A stretch of 64,000 nucleotides of DNA from Bin80 sp964291275 (GTDB taxonomy: Bacteria; Bacteroidota; Rhodothermia; Rhodothermales; Bin80), in the NCBI GenBank assembly GCA_964291275.2, contig OZ219800.1, positions 806,001-870,000 on the forward strand, read 5' to 3'. The position numbers were made by a program, and so were the translations under genes. The first letter of the stretch is position 1, and every line of letters starts with the position of its first letter. Under the pieces are notes generated by a model. It ran no database searches and was not told the origin of the DNA. It saw only the letters and a list, made by a program, of their open reading frames with translations. Shown one piece after another: positions 19,002 to 29,026 of the stretch.

Positions 19002-20189
19002 TTGTCGGCATCCGGACTATTGACCCGTAATCGCTACCTGCTCCATGTGGGACTTTTTGTCGTAACGCTGCTCTCTACCGCCCTCACCGGTGCAATACTG
19101 TTTATTGGGCGGAGTGAAGCTTGGGCGGCAGGGGGAGCTATATTTAATCTCGGCGGACTCCCTGTTACAACAACTTTTCTCGCCGATGCATTCGTGTTCG
19201 GTGGAGCACTCATTGCCTTTTTGACAGTTCACGAATTCGGGCATTATATCGCTGCCCGCGTGCATCAGGTCAAAACTTCTCTACCCTACTTCATTCCGGC
19301 ACCCCTGATCGGGATTGGGACTCTTGGAGCGGTCATAAGCATCCGACAACCAATCCCAAACAGGATCAAACTTTTTGATATCGGGGCCAGTGGACCGTTG
19401 GCTGGATTCGTAATGGTCCTTATCCTGCTATCCTGGGCAATGGTAACGCTGCCATCCGCGGAATATATGTTCGGAGTTGGAGGCCATGACTCACTGCTCG
19501 AGTTCATCCGGACTACTGGCAGATTCCCGGATACACCAATTTCTGATGCCCCGCCTGGAGGTCGTCTGACACTGGGAGCGACCCCACTTTATTGGGCGCT
19601 TTCGCAGGCATTCCCGAATGTGCCGCCCCTTTACGAAATGTACCACTACCCGCTCCTCTTCGCGGCCTGGCTGGGGCTCTTTTTTACGGCACTCAACCTG
19701 ATGCCTGTTGGCCAACTGGATGGCGGCCACATTGTCTACGCTCTTTTCGGCCCCCGCTGGCATGCCCGGATATCCCGTGCATTCGTTTTTCTGATGCTCT
19801 CCTCTATGACCGTAGGCGGTGCATTGGCGTTGCCCTCAATGTTAATGGAGATCGCCGGCAATGACTTTTGGGCAAGGATAGTGACCTGGTTCGTACTTGG
19901 TGCACTTCTCGCTTTGTGTACGCGTCGTGCATTTGGTGAACAGTGGTGGCAGATAACAATCATTATTCTAGTTTTGGCCTCGTTCGCGGCTGCCGTTCCG
20001 GCTGCCCTAGACTGGTTCGGTTACTTTGGTTGGTTCCCTTGGTGCCTGCTTCTTGTATTTGTGATCAAGGTGGACCATCCACCTGTTCCAGTATCGCTGC
20101 CACTGACCCCTAAACGTCGATTGATTGGCTATTTAACGCTGGCTATATTCGTACTCAGCTTCAGTATAAAACCACTATACAGTGTATAG
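19002..20189 (+). CDS. Site-2 protease family (peptidase M50) membrane protease
   Basis: 395 residues, starting at TTG; no in-frame ATG is close. Around eight to nine hydrophobic helices. The zinc motif HEFGH lies in the second helix (TVHEFGHYIAARVHQ), and the third ligand region is LDGGHIVYALFG. LGAVISIRQPIPNR resembles the S2P loop between these helices. Related to EGY1/S2P-like proteases that cut transmembrane segments; the target is unknown. The stop overlaps the GTG of the lipoprotein gene (TAGTG). Confidence 0.88.
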   Translation: MSASGLLTRNRYLLHVGLFVVTLLSTALTGAILFIGRSEAWAAGGAIFNLGGLPVTTTFLADAFVFGGALIAFLTVHEFGHYIAARVHQVKTSLPYFIPAPLIGIGTLGAVISIRQPIPNRIKLFDIGASGPLAGFVMVLILLSWAMVTLPSAEYMFGVGGHDSLLEFIRTTGRFPDTPISDAPPGGRLTLGATPLYWALSQAFPNVPPLYEMYHYPLLFAAWLGLFFTALNLMPVGQLDGGHIVYALFGPRWHARISRAFVFLMLSSMTVGGALALPSMLMEIAGNDFWARIVTWFVLGALLALCTRRAFGEQWWQITIIILVLASFAAAVPAALDWFGYFGWFPWCLLLVFVIKVDHPPVPVSLPLTPKRRLIGYLTLAIFVLSFSIKPLYSV

Positions 20190-21028
20190 TGATCACTTTG
20201 AAGCACACAAATTTCTTCATATTTCTGTTCCTGATCGTCGCCGTGGGCGCGTGTGATTCTGTGCCGGGCCCATCTCCCGTCGATCAACGACCTCCACAAA
20301 TAGAGGATTTCTCGCTTACGCCCCAACGCATCGTGTATGCGCTCTTGGACGAAGAAGCCATTGACGGTGACAGTGTAACTGTTGATCTCAATCTTGCTGT
20401 CACGGTTCGAGCCTCTGATACACCAGTTGCACGGGTTACCTACGCTATCCTCCCTCCTGACACCACAGAGGACCCCCTTCATGCAGGCGTACTGCCCCGT
20501 TCCGCAACAAACACCTACTCCAGTACAGTTAACGTAACACTGAGTGCACTTGAGGTTCAATCCTATCCTGTTGTCGTTTATGTAACAGATACAGACAACC
20601 GATTAGGCGGCGAGGCCAGAAGCTCCGTGGTATACGTGCGCTCCTTTGAACCGGGATCCCCTCCCATAATCGAAAACCTGCCGATACCTACAACAGTTCA
20701 GCGTCCCGATGCCGGTGAGCCTGCCCGAAGTTTATCCTTTGTTGCTGAGGTTTCCGATGCAGATGGATTGAGTGATGTAGAGCAAGTAGAGTTTTGGAAC
20801 GAAACATCTCCGGGGGCCCGATTCCTGCTTTGTGACGACGGAGGACGACGTACCTGTGGATCAAGCGCAGAAAGCGGAGACATGACTGCTGGTGATAGAT
20901 TATTCACCCGCCGCGTCTTTATTGCCAGCGACAATGCTCTGGGAACCAATACTTTCGTCTTTGAGGCGATCGACCGCGCCGGACTTCGCAGTCAGCAGGT
21001 CCGCCATACCGTAGAGATCATCCAATGA
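20189..21028 (+). CDS. Lipoprotein with Ig-like domains, unknown
   Basis: 279 residues starting at GTG. The signal peptide ends in a lipobox (VAVGACDS), so it is membrane-anchored. Two beta-sandwich regions follow, with segments such as VTVDLNLAVTVRASD and LSFVAEVSDADGLSDVEQVEF, the latter typical of Ig-like/cadherin-type repeats. A CDDGGRRTCGS pair may form a disulfide. No known family was recognised. It is coupled to both neighbours (overlaps at each end), placing it in a five-gene envelope operon with the PorV/PorQ proteins. Confidence 0.7.
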   Translation: MITLKHTNFFIFLFLIVAVGACDSVPGPSPVDQRPPQIEDFSLTPQRIVYALLDEEAIDGDSVTVDLNLAVTVRASDTPVARVTYAILPPDTTEDPLHAGVLPRSATNTYSSTVNVTLSALEVQSYPVVVYVTDTDNRLGGEARSSVVYVRSFEPGSPPIIENLPIPTTVQRPDAGEPARSLSFVAEVSDADGLSDVEQVEFWNETSPGARFLLCDDGGRRTCGSSAESGDMTAGDRLFTRRVFIASDNALGTNTFVFEAIDRAGLRSQQVRHTVEIIQ

Positions 21029-22614
21029 TTCGTCACGGAATATTTGTGCTCTTAATTGCCTTCGCACTCCCCTTGCAGGCACAGGATCTCGTATTTTCAC
21101 CTGGGATCCTGGCGAATGAGATCACCAATATCAGCGCCGCGGGCGAATCAGTCTGGGTTGGCCCTTATATGAATGTTTCCCATGACGGAGGGGAAACCTG
21201 GCTGGCTACTAACGTCGACTCCCTCAGGGAATTTGCAAACTCTGTCTACTCTATAGAGGTGAAAGGCCAGGAAATCTGGGGTGGACTCGGTAATAACTAC
21301 GTCAGGTCAGGGAATAGTGGGCAGACACAGCTCATTCACGAGATTCGCGGACTCCTGCATTCATCAGATGGTGGAAATACCTGGAATTATGTGTCGCATC
21401 TACCACCAATTGACACTGATCCCGTAACCACGGGAATTCTTGATAGGCCGGACGATACACTGATCGTTTATGGGTCGGTTACACTTTCCACATTGCCGAT
21501 AACTGTTTCTGCGCTGAGTCCCCCGTGGGATATTAGCTTTGACCCCGTAAGCGAAACGCTGTGGATCGCCGGACAACTGGCCGGGATCCGTCGAAGTACG
21601 GACTTCGGACGTACTTGGGAACGCGTCGTTCTGCCACCAGATACCACAAAGTACCTCGCACCTGAACTGGGGTATGACTTTCCATTCACTGTACAACCCG
21701 TCGGTATTTCACCTGATCAGTTTCGTGGTCTCAATTTTCAGGCTTTTGCTGTGCTGGTAGACAATACCGGCACTATCTGGGCCGGTACAGCAGGCGGCCT
21801 TAATCGCTCTGTGGACGGTGGTACCCGGTGGCACCACTACACAACGGACGACGGATTACTCGGCAACTGGATCATCTCCATTGAAGAACAGCCCCGTGGA
21901 GCGCAGCCTCCGGCCATCTGGGCCACTAACTGGCTCGGCAGAGGAAGAAATCAACGCTTTGGCGTGTCCGTCACTCGTGATGGCGGCTTATCCTTCGAAA
22001 CCGCCCTGCAGGGCGAGCAGTGCTACGATTTTGCGTTTGACGGACCACGAGTCTATATCGCCTGCGATCGTGGGCTCTATATGTCTATCGACGACGGTTA
22101 CACCTTCTTGTTAGAAAATGACTTTGTAGATAACAGGGATCCATCGCGTAGGATACGACCTGGTGCAGCCGTATATGCGGTGGAAGTGGTCGGCAATGCC
22201 GTATGGGTGGGATCTGAAGACGGACTTTTCAAGAGTCTGGATCATGGCAACTCCTGGCAGATCTATCGAACAGCAGTACCGCTGGATCCGTCTGACCTCC
22301 CCCCGATCATTCCAAGGGAAAGGGTCCCTCGCGTATCAGCCTATGCGTACCCGAACCCATTTTCTCCATCATCGGACCGGCTGACCCGTCTACGCTTCGA
22401 CTTGTCAAATCCTGAGGCCGTAACTATTCGAATATTCGACTTTGGAATGAATCTTGTCCGGGAGATTTTTTTCTCAGAGGGTTCTGCCGGTGCAAACGAG
22501 GTGGCCTGGGACGGGACCGACGGAGGAGGTGTACGACTGGCTAACGGTACTTACTTCTATGCCATCCAATCACAGGAGGATACCTTCTGGGGCAAAATCC
22601 TGATCATAGACTAG
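21025..22614 (+). CDS. Secreted Asp-box (BNR) propeller with T9SS/FlgD-like tail
   Basis: 529 residues with a signal peptide (FVLLIAFALPLQAQ). At least five BNR-type motifs are visible: SHDGGETW, SSDGGNTW, STDFGRTW, SVDGGTRW and SLDHGNSW, so a propeller like VPS10/two-component-regulator propellers. The last 90 residues are a FlgD-Ig-like T9SS type A sorting domain (YPNPFSPSS through FWGKILIID). Its ATGA overlap with the lipoprotein and the 4-bp gap to the PorV-like gene suggest a shared job in surface export or assembly. Confidence 0.75.
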   Translation: MIRHGIFVLLIAFALPLQAQDLVFSPGILANEITNISAAGESVWVGPYMNVSHDGGETWLATNVDSLREFANSVYSIEVKGQEIWGGLGNNYVRSGNSGQTQLIHEIRGLLHSSDGGNTWNYVSHLPPIDTDPVTTGILDRPDDTLIVYGSVTLSTLPITVSALSPPWDISFDPVSETLWIAGQLAGIRRSTDFGRTWERVVLPPDTTKYLAPELGYDFPFTVQPVGISPDQFRGLNFQAFAVLVDNTGTIWAGTAGGLNRSVDGGTRWHHYTTDDGLLGNWIISIEEQPRGAQPPAIWATNWLGRGRNQRFGVSVTRDGGLSFETALQGEQCYDFAFDGPRVYIACDRGLYMSIDDGYTFLLENDFVDNRDPSRRIRPGAAVYAVEVVGNAVWVGSEDGLFKSLDHGNSWQIYRTAVPLDPSDLPPIIPRERVPRVSAYAYPNPFSPSSDRLTRLRFDLSNPEAVTIRIFDFGMNLVREIFFSEGSAGANEVAWDGTDGGGVRLANGTYFYAIQSQEDTFWGKILIID

Positions 22615-22618
22615 CCTA

Positions 22619-23626
22619 ATGGGACGCCTTCTCACATTGTGCCTGCTGTGGCTCCTGCCCACCACAGCCATAGCTCAGACTGCAGGCGTTCCTGGACGTA
22701 TAGGGTTCGGAGCCCGGGGTATCGCAATTGGCAATGCCTTGGCGGGCGACGCATCAGGGTTCGCAAGTCCCTTCTATAATCCGGCGCTTGCCCCGTACCT
22801 GACAGACCAAAGCATTGGGGTTAGCGCAGCACTGCTGACTCAGGATCGCCAACTGCAATTTGTAGAACTCCGTACACCTCTTAAACCATTGGCAGGCATT
22901 TCCGCCGGACTGATTCACGCGGGTGTTAACAATATTGATCAACGGGACTTGAGTGGGTATCATACAGGTATGCTCTCCACTAATGAGTACACTTTCTTTG
23001 CCGCTTTCGGGCTACGGGTGGGACAAAAAGCCTCCATTGGAATAGGTCTGCAGCTTTTCAGGAACGATCTGCATAGAGAGCTCTCTCCTGTGCAAACTTT
23101 TGGCCTGGACCTTGGGATAGGTGTTCACGTTATTCCGTCTGTACATTTAGGCCTCGTGGTGGACGACCTGCTGGCCAAGTATACCTGGGATACGGCGGGG
23201 TCAGGTGGCAGAGGCATCACAGATAAGTTTCCCACACGCCTGCGTCTGGGGGGATCCTGGATGTTGTTAGAGGATCGTTTACAACTACTATTTGAATACG
23301 AGTCTAGATTCTCTGTGCGAGATGTATTCGAGCCAGAAATCATTTTCTCGAGCAATAAACCGCAGCAAGTGTTCAACCGACGTGAACTTACCCTCCACGA
23401 AAGCCACTTTCGGGTTGGCGCGGAATTTGCACTTGTGCCTGCCTTGGTAATTCGCGCGGGAATGTCTCGTCTGGAAGAGATATCTGGTGGAGGACCACGT
23501 CCCAGTGCTGGATTCATGCTCGAACAGCATCTGGGGCTCCTAGTCACACAGGTTGCGTATACTTTCGTATTAGAACCCTACGCCTTGGGCACCATGCACC
23601 TTGTTACTTTGAGATTCTTCCTGTAA
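22619..23626 (+). CDS. PorV/PorQ family outer-membrane protein
   Basis: 335 residues with a signal peptide ending AIAQ. The N-terminal block GARGIAIGNALAGDASGFASPFYNPALAPY matches the PorV/PorQ/UPF0164 start, where a helix-loop with a conserved 'NPA' caps a FadL-like barrel. The rest is alternating strands, ending with an aromatic TLRFFL. In T9SS organisms PorV shuttles cargo proteins and PorQ forms the attachment complex; which this is cannot be told. A second member follows two bases later. Confidence 0.8.
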   Translation: MGRLLTLCLLWLLPTTAIAQTAGVPGRIGFGARGIAIGNALAGDASGFASPFYNPALAPYLTDQSIGVSAALLTQDRQLQFVELRTPLKPLAGISAGLIHAGVNNIDQRDLSGYHTGMLSTNEYTFFAAFGLRVGQKASIGIGLQLFRNDLHRELSPVQTFGLDLGIGVHVIPSVHLGLVVDDLLAKYTWDTAGSGGRGITDKFPTRLRLGGSWMLLEDRLQLLFEYESRFSVRDVFEPEIIFSSNKPQQVFNRRELTLHESHFRVGAEFALVPALVIRAGMSRLEEISGGGPRPSAGFMLEQHLGLLVTQVAYTFVLEPYALGTMHLVTLRFFL

Positions 23627-23628
23627 GC

Positions 23629-24537
23629 ATGCGTGTACTCGCTACACTTGCATTGACACTAATAGCCGGCCCTGTCATGGCACAGGAAACCGGCTTAAGT
23701 TTTTTACGAATCGGGGTCAATGCACGTGCCAGCTCCATGGGGGATGCCCAGGTAGCCAGCGTACGCAACGCTTTTGCAACATACTGGAACCCGGCTGGAC
23801 TGGTCGGCGAACGCCGTTCGATTGCTGGGTCCCACCGCATTTGGGTCGGTGATGTCCGGGCCTATGATATAGCAGCCCAACTACCGACTGGAAGCAATAG
23901 CGCCTGGGGACTGGCTCTGACTGCCACAGACAGCGGAGATATGGAAGCACGCACACAACCTGGCACGCCCGAGGGCACTTTCAGTGCTCAGTTTATTAGT
24001 GCAGGGGTAAGCTACGCACGCTCTATTCGTGGTCTGCGTATAGGGGCCACAGCCAAGTACCTGCGTGAACGCATTTTCGATACCAACGCATCTGGATATG
24101 CCTTTGATGCCGGTATTCAGGCAGATTTGTTTAGCGGGGGGCTGAATGTCGGCGCATCTGTCCGCAATATCGGCCGCATGAATGCGCTGGAGGTTGAGCG
24201 CACTCCACTGCCACGTCTACTCCAAGGGGGAATAGTGCTGTCACCACTACAGATTGTAGCAATTACCGATGATGCCCAGCTCCTGGATGTAGCGTTAGCA
24301 CTTGAAACCTCCCATTTGCTCGAAGATGACCTGACAAGGTTACATGTGGGCATCTCAGTAACGATCATGGAACTGGCCGACCTGCGTGGCGGCTACATAT
24401 CCAGTGATGAGTTGCGCGACTATACATTTGGTTTAGGACTCTCTATCGACAGGATTTATGCAGACTATGCGTACATCCCGTTTGAGGGCGGTTTTGATGG
24501 TCCAGGACATATACTCAGCCTGCTCTATCGTTGGTAA
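23629..24537 (+). CDS. PorV/PorQ family outer-membrane protein, second copy
   Basis: 302 residues with a signal peptide ending VMAQ. FLRIGVNARASSMGDAQVASVRNAFATYWNPAGL is the canonical PorV/PorQ beginning. Barrel strands follow, and the protein ends GHILSLLYRW with a terminal aromatic. It differs strongly from the gene before it, so this is not a recent duplication. It closes the five-gene run that begins at the M50 protease. Confidence 0.85.
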   Translation: MRVLATLALTLIAGPVMAQETGLSFLRIGVNARASSMGDAQVASVRNAFATYWNPAGLVGERRSIAGSHRIWVGDVRAYDIAAQLPTGSNSAWGLALTATDSGDMEARTQPGTPEGTFSAQFISAGVSYARSIRGLRIGATAKYLRERIFDTNASGYAFDAGIQADLFSGGLNVGASVRNIGRMNALEVERTPLPRLLQGGIVLSPLQIVAITDDAQLLDVALALETSHLLEDDLTRLHVGISVTIMELADLRGGYISSDELRDYTFGLGLSIDRIYADYAYIPFEGGFDGPGHILSLLYRW

Positions 24538-24616
24538 ATTGATATGGTATATGTGAACCCCGTATCGGAAAATCCCGTAACAGATAGTACCTTACTATCA
24601 CAAAGCATATAATTTC

Positions 24617-24865
24617 ATGGGGATTCTCAGTTGGGCTATTTTTGGACTCATTGCCGGGGCACTGGCCAAATGGATTTACCCAGGCCGACAAGGTCGTAAT
24701 TTGCTTACTACAATGTTTTTGGGGATTGCGGGCGGACTCCTCGGTGGTTGGGCTGGCAGTGCGTTTTTTGGTGTAGGTGTGAGCGGATTTAACTGGCGCA
24801 GCCTACTCGTCGCCATACTTGGCTCAATGTTCGTAATCTGGCTCGTTGAGCGCATCCGCAAATGA
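24617..24865 (+). CDS. GlsB/YeaQ/YmgE family membrane protein
   Basis: 82 residues, three hydrophobic helices, with the family patterns LIAGALAKWIYPG, GIAGGLLGGWAGS and LVAILGSMFVIWLVERIRK. These small proteins are stress-responsive inner-membrane proteins, sometimes called transglycosylase-associated, with no defined activity. The AI-2E gene follows after 23 bases. Confidence 0.9.
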   Translation: MGILSWAIFGLIAGALAKWIYPGRQGRNLLTTMFLGIAGGLLGGWAGSAFFGVGVSGFNWRSLLVAILGSMFVIWLVERIRK

Positions 24866-24888
24866 ACTACTTAGCAACTTAGAGAGAA

Positions 24889-25989
24889 GTGGCTGGTCCG
24901 AGTACAAACTTGTCCAAGATTAAGCCCCAGGGAATCGTTTTCGGGCTACTGGGTCTGATTGCAGCGTTCGTCGCAGGAGTGACGCTACTTGAACTTCGTA
25001 GTGTTCTTGTGCCTTTCTCTGTGGCACTGTTGCTGTCGTTCATATTCCAACCCATCGTAATCTATTTCAAAGCCCGCCGCATCCCAACTGTGGTTGCCTT
25101 AATTGTAGTTTTTGTTACGTTGGCGGCAGCAGCAACCATCATTGGGTACATCGTATACTCAAGTGCTGAGTCACTTATAGGTGCCACGGAGCGCTACCTG
25201 CCGCGCATCGACACTGTCGTAGCAGATGTTGAGAGACTCCTGCAACAGACTGCAGCAGCGCTCGGGTTGGCAGAAGGACGCATGGATTTGAACCAAGTTA
25301 TCGATCCGTCGACCGTTACTAACTTGTTGCAGAACGGCATTGGTGAAGCTCTCACGTTTGCCGGTAACTCGTTTCTAGTTCTCCTCTTCATGCTGTTCAT
25401 CCTGGCTGGTAGCGGAGAACTGGCCATGAAAGTGCAGCGCGCGTACCCAGCACATATTGCAGAACGAATTACTGCTGTAACTGACAATATCAGTCAGCAA
25501 GTTCGTCAGTATCTAGTGGCCAAGACACTTGTCAGCGTAGGGACCGGGGTCTTGATTTTCCTGACGCTCTGGATTCTTGGAGTGGACTATCCAGTTTTTT
25601 GGGGGTTTCTGGCCTTTCTACTGAACTATATCCCGAATATCGGCTCGTTCGTTGCCGTGATTCTTCCATTCGGATTTGCACTCCTACAATTCGATACACT
25701 AACCATCCCCATTATAGCGGCCTTGCTAATGTGGCTTATCCAGATGGTTATGGGTAATATTGTTGATCCTCGACTTATGGCCTTTAGCCTGAACCTGAGC
25801 CCGTTACTGGTCATCGTATCCCTCATCTTCTGGGGATGGCTCTGGGGTATCGCAGGTATGATTCTGGCTGTGCCCCTAACAGCAACTCTCAAGATTTTCT
25901 TTGAAAACATCGATAGTTTACGCCCAATTGCGGTGCTCATGGGCTCCGTTGAAGGACCACCCAACCGTGAGGTTCACAAAGAATCCTGA
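24889..25989 (+). CDS. AI-2E family transporter (PerM/TqsA-like)
   Basis: 366 residues, starting at GTG 24889. Seven to eight membrane helices with the family signatures SFIFQPIVIYFKARRIPTV, the amphipathic middle loop with QQTAAALG, LNYIPNIGSFVAVILPF and MVMGNIVDPRLMAFSLNLSP. The family includes efflux proteins and sodium/proton antiporters; exporting AI-2 itself is shown only for some. Its role here is not determined. Confidence 0.88.
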   Translation: MAGPSTNLSKIKPQGIVFGLLGLIAAFVAGVTLLELRSVLVPFSVALLLSFIFQPIVIYFKARRIPTVVALIVVFVTLAAAATIIGYIVYSSAESLIGATERYLPRIDTVVADVERLLQQTAAALGLAEGRMDLNQVIDPSTVTNLLQNGIGEALTFAGNSFLVLLFMLFILAGSGELAMKVQRAYPAHIAERITAVTDNISQQVRQYLVAKTLVSVGTGVLIFLTLWILGVDYPVFWGFLAFLLNYIPNIGSFVAVILPFGFALLQFDTLTIPIIAALLMWLIQMVMGNIVDPRLMAFSLNLSPLLVIVSLIFWGWLWGIAGMILAVPLTATLKIFFENIDSLRPIAVLMGSVEGPPNREVHKES

Positions 25990-26142
25990 ACGGGATTCAC
26001 AAATTTTCTACTGAGCGTTGATACCGAGAGGCAAGCCTGTGCCTGATTGATGTGATTGGAGGTATCATCAGCGGAAAATCGGACGGAAAAACCAATCGTC
26101 TCGTATAACAACTTATTCTCAAGCCAAACATCCGCACTCCTG

Positions 26143-27369
26143 CTACAGACTGGCAAAGGGCAGTGAACTCACATTAGGGCCGAGCGGTAATTGCGTATCG
26201 CCTGGATGTACAACATACCCCTGCGCCGCCGTATCTCCCGCATCTCTTTGAAAATTTCTGATAGAACGAGCCATGGAGGGGCGTGGGGTTGCCGAGAGTT
26301 TGACTTCAAGAGGAATAAGCCTGCCGGAAATTTCTACCACGAAATCAACTTCGCTCCCCGACAGAGTCCGCCAGAAATAGATTCTTGGGGTAATCCCGCA
26401 GTGTATGAGTATCTTGAAGATTTCCGAGAGGACAGCCGTTTCCAGGATGGCGCCGCCCATTGGCCCCGAAGCCGCATGTTCCGGGTCCCTCAGACCCACC
26501 AAATGACAAAGTGTGCCGACATCAGTAAAGTATACTTTCGGTGTTTTAACCAACCGTTTTCCGACATTGGAAAAGTAAGGCCGCAGCACGATCACCTGAT
26601 ACGTGGCTTCCAGTATAGAGAGCCAAGCTCTGACAGTATTGACGGCTACTCCAAGATCACGGGCAATATCCGTCACGTTTATGAGCTGTGCACTTCGCGC
26701 TGCCAACATACGGAGAAAGCTTTGATACTGCGTCAGGTTACCTATTTGACGCAGGGTGCGAATATCCCGCTCGAGATAGGTCTGGATGTAGCTGCTGTGC
26801 CACAGTGATGCATCGCGCTCTGGATCTGCCACAAGCTCTGGATATCCCCCACGAAGAAAGCTTTCCCATAATCCACCAAACATGTGCGATGACAACTCTG
26901 TTGGAGGTATTTGGCCCTGCTCCCAAGCAAGCGCGCGGAATGGCTGCCTCTCCACCTCACGTCTCGATAAAGGCAGTAAACGAAGTATGGCCGCACGGCC
27001 TGCCAACGACTCGGTTACACGCTCTGTCACTAACAGGTTCTGTGAACCCGTTAAAAGGTATTGTCCGGTTCGCGAGCGGTCAGTGTCAATCTTTTCCTTG
27101 ATGTAGGAAAATAGATCAGGTGCATACTGCACTTCATCAATGATGACCGGTGGTGAATACTGCTCTAAAAATCCGCGTGGATCTTCTGCGGCCGCGATAC
27201 GAACATCGGGAGTCTCCAGGGAGACATAGCGATAGTGCTGCCCAAAAAGCTCGTGCAACAGCGTCGTTTTCCCGGATTGACGTGGCCCGGTCAGTACGAC
27301 TGCCGGAAATTCAGAGGCCGCCCTTTTGAGAACCGGCTCCAACGAACGATGGATATACACATCAGGCAT
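26143..27369 (-). CDS. AAA ATPase with DUF4143 domain
   Basis: 408 residues. Walker A is TGPRQSGKTTLL near residue 30 and Walker B is VIIDEVQYAPDLF. LLTGSQNLL is the sensor I region. A winged-helix part (LINVTDIARDLGVAVNTVRAWLSILEATYQ) follows, and then the DUF4143 nuclease-like domain (SEVDFVVEISGRLIPLEVK). The family occurs widely in bacteria and archaea and its function is unknown; a regulatory or toxin-antitoxin-like role has been suggested. It stands alone between unrelated genes. Confidence 0.92.
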   Translation of the reverse strand: MPDVYIHRSLEPVLKRAASEFPAVVLTGPRQSGKTTLLHELFGQHYRYVSLETPDVRIAAAEDPRGFLEQYSPPVIIDEVQYAPDLFSYIKEKIDTDRSRTGQYLLTGSQNLLVTERVTESLAGRAAILRLLPLSRREVERQPFRALAWEQGQIPPTELSSHMFGGLWESFLRGGYPELVADPERDASLWHSSYIQTYLERDIRTLRQIGNLTQYQSFLRMLAARSAQLINVTDIARDLGVAVNTVRAWLSILEATYQVIVLRPYFSNVGKRLVKTPKVYFTDVGTLCHLVGLRDPEHAASGPMGGAILETAVLSEIFKILIHCGITPRIYFWRTLSGSEVDFVVEISGRLIPLEVKLSATPRPSMARSIRNFQRDAGDTAAQGYVVHPGDTQLPLGPNVSSLPFASL

Positions 27370-27527
27370 AACCGGAAATTATGCATTCAAAATGAATAAT
27401 TCAAGGTTATTATACAATATCTGTACTTCTGTAGTCGTGGTTGGAGATTTATGAGCGGAATCACACAGTTTATAAGCATCCAGACAAAACTACTCCCCAG
27501 TTAGCCCAATACATTAGACTGTAGACC

Positions 27528-28940
27528 CTAACCAGACTCCATCTCCAGCTGCTCTCTGGCAAGCCCTATTTGACGCTCAACTTCTTTGGCCGCTGTTCCA
27601 CCAAGGCTGTTACGCGCATTGACCACCGCATCCAGATGCAGACACTCGAGCACATCTGAATCAATCAATGTACTCACCTCCTGCATTCTTTCAAGCGATA
27701 ATGCAGCCAGAGTGAGCCCTTCCTTCAAGCAAATCGCTACAAGCCGCCCCACCACGTCGTGAGCTTCGCGGAACGGAAGACCTTTTCGCGCCAGATAATC
27801 TGCCAAATCAGTAGCATTACTGAATGCTGCACCGGCTGCCACTCTCATACGATCTGCATGCACCTCAATGCCAGTAAGCATACTGGCATATATCCTCAGA
27901 GACATCTGGACGGTGTCCGCTGCATCAAAAACACCTTCCTTATCCTCCTGCATGTCCTTGTTATAAGTCAATGGCAATCCCTTCATGGTCATAAGCAGTG
28001 CCATCAGACTACCGCACACTCGCCCGGTTTTCCCCCGGATAAGCTCGCACATATCCGGATTTTTCTTCTGTGGCATAATGCTGCTGCCCGTAGTGTGACT
28101 GTCCGGTAACGTAACGAAACCAAATTCCTGACTGGACCACAGGATGAGTTCTTCACTTAAACGTGACAGATGCATCATTGTGATGCTGCAGAACGATAGA
28201 AAATCCAACACAAAATCCCGATCACTTACTGCATCCATTGAATTCAGGGCCACTCCCTCAAATCCCAACTGATCAGCAGTCGAGTGCCGATCAATATCAA
28301 ACCCTGTACCTGCCAATGCTCCAGCACCAAGCGGTGAATAGTTCATCCGCGCCAAGGCCTGAGATAGACGATCAGAGTCCCGACTGAACATTGCATAATA
28401 GGCCATCATGTGGTGTGAGAGCAGGACCGGCTGCGCTACTTGAAGATGTGTATAGCCCGGCATGATCACTCCCATGTGGGTTTCGGCAAGATCCACCAAT
28501 GTTGCCCGAACTGTGCGTAGCTCTATGCCAATCTGTTTGCCTGCTCTTCTCAACCAGAGACGTAAATCCGTAGCGACCTGGTCATTGCGACTCCGTGCCG
28601 TATGCAGCTTTCCACCTAGTGGACCAATACGCTTGGTGAGTTCGTGTTCAATATTCATGTGCACATCCTCAAGTGCAACATCCCACGCGAATTTTCCCGC
28701 GAGAATATCTTCCCTGATGGCTTCCAAACCTGCACGAATAGAACCAAATTCTTCCTTGCTTAAGATTCCCTGAGCCATAAGCATTGACGCGTGCGCAATT
28801 GAACCGTCGATATCCTCCAATGCCATCCGCCTGTCCACATCCACCGATGCGCCAAATGTCTGCACCAGTGCATCGGTGTCTTCCGTGAAGCGACCACCCC
28901 ACATGCGTTTCTGGCTACTTTTAATGCGATGAGTTGCCAT
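27528..28940 (-). CDS. argH: Argininosuccinate lyase
   Basis: 470 residues from ATG 28940 (MATHRIKSSQKRMWGGRF); the frame extends 12 codons upstream without the family's usual start. Conserved blocks: KRMWGGRFTEDTDALV, HTARSRNDQVATDLRLW, GYTHLQVAQPV and GSSIMPQKKNPDMCEL, the last with the catalytic Ser of the fumarase superfamily. It splits argininosuccinate into arginine and fumarate, the final step of arginine synthesis. No other arg genes are beside it. Confidence 0.96.
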   Translation of the reverse strand: MATHRIKSSQKRMWGGRFTEDTDALVQTFGASVDVDRRMALEDIDGSIAHASMLMAQGILSKEEFGSIRAGLEAIREDILAGKFAWDVALEDVHMNIEHELTKRIGPLGGKLHTARSRNDQVATDLRLWLRRAGKQIGIELRTVRATLVDLAETHMGVIMPGYTHLQVAQPVLLSHHMMAYYAMFSRDSDRLSQALARMNYSPLGAGALAGTGFDIDRHSTADQLGFEGVALNSMDAVSDRDFVLDFLSFCSITMMHLSRLSEELILWSSQEFGFVTLPDSHTTGSSIMPQKKNPDMCELIRGKTGRVCGSLMALLMTMKGLPLTYNKDMQEDKEGVFDAADTVQMSLRIYASMLTGIEVHADRMRVAAGAAFSNATDLADYLARKGLPFREAHDVVGRLVAICLKEGLTLAALSLERMQEVSTLIDSDVLECLHLDAVVNARNSLGGTAAKEVERQIGLAREQLEMESG

Positions 28941-29026
28941 AATTAAAAAGTTGCTCAATTGAGTGTAATTACCCAAAATAGGTTGTTATACCTTATCCTT
29001 AAACTTACTCAATCTGTTCGGGCCTT

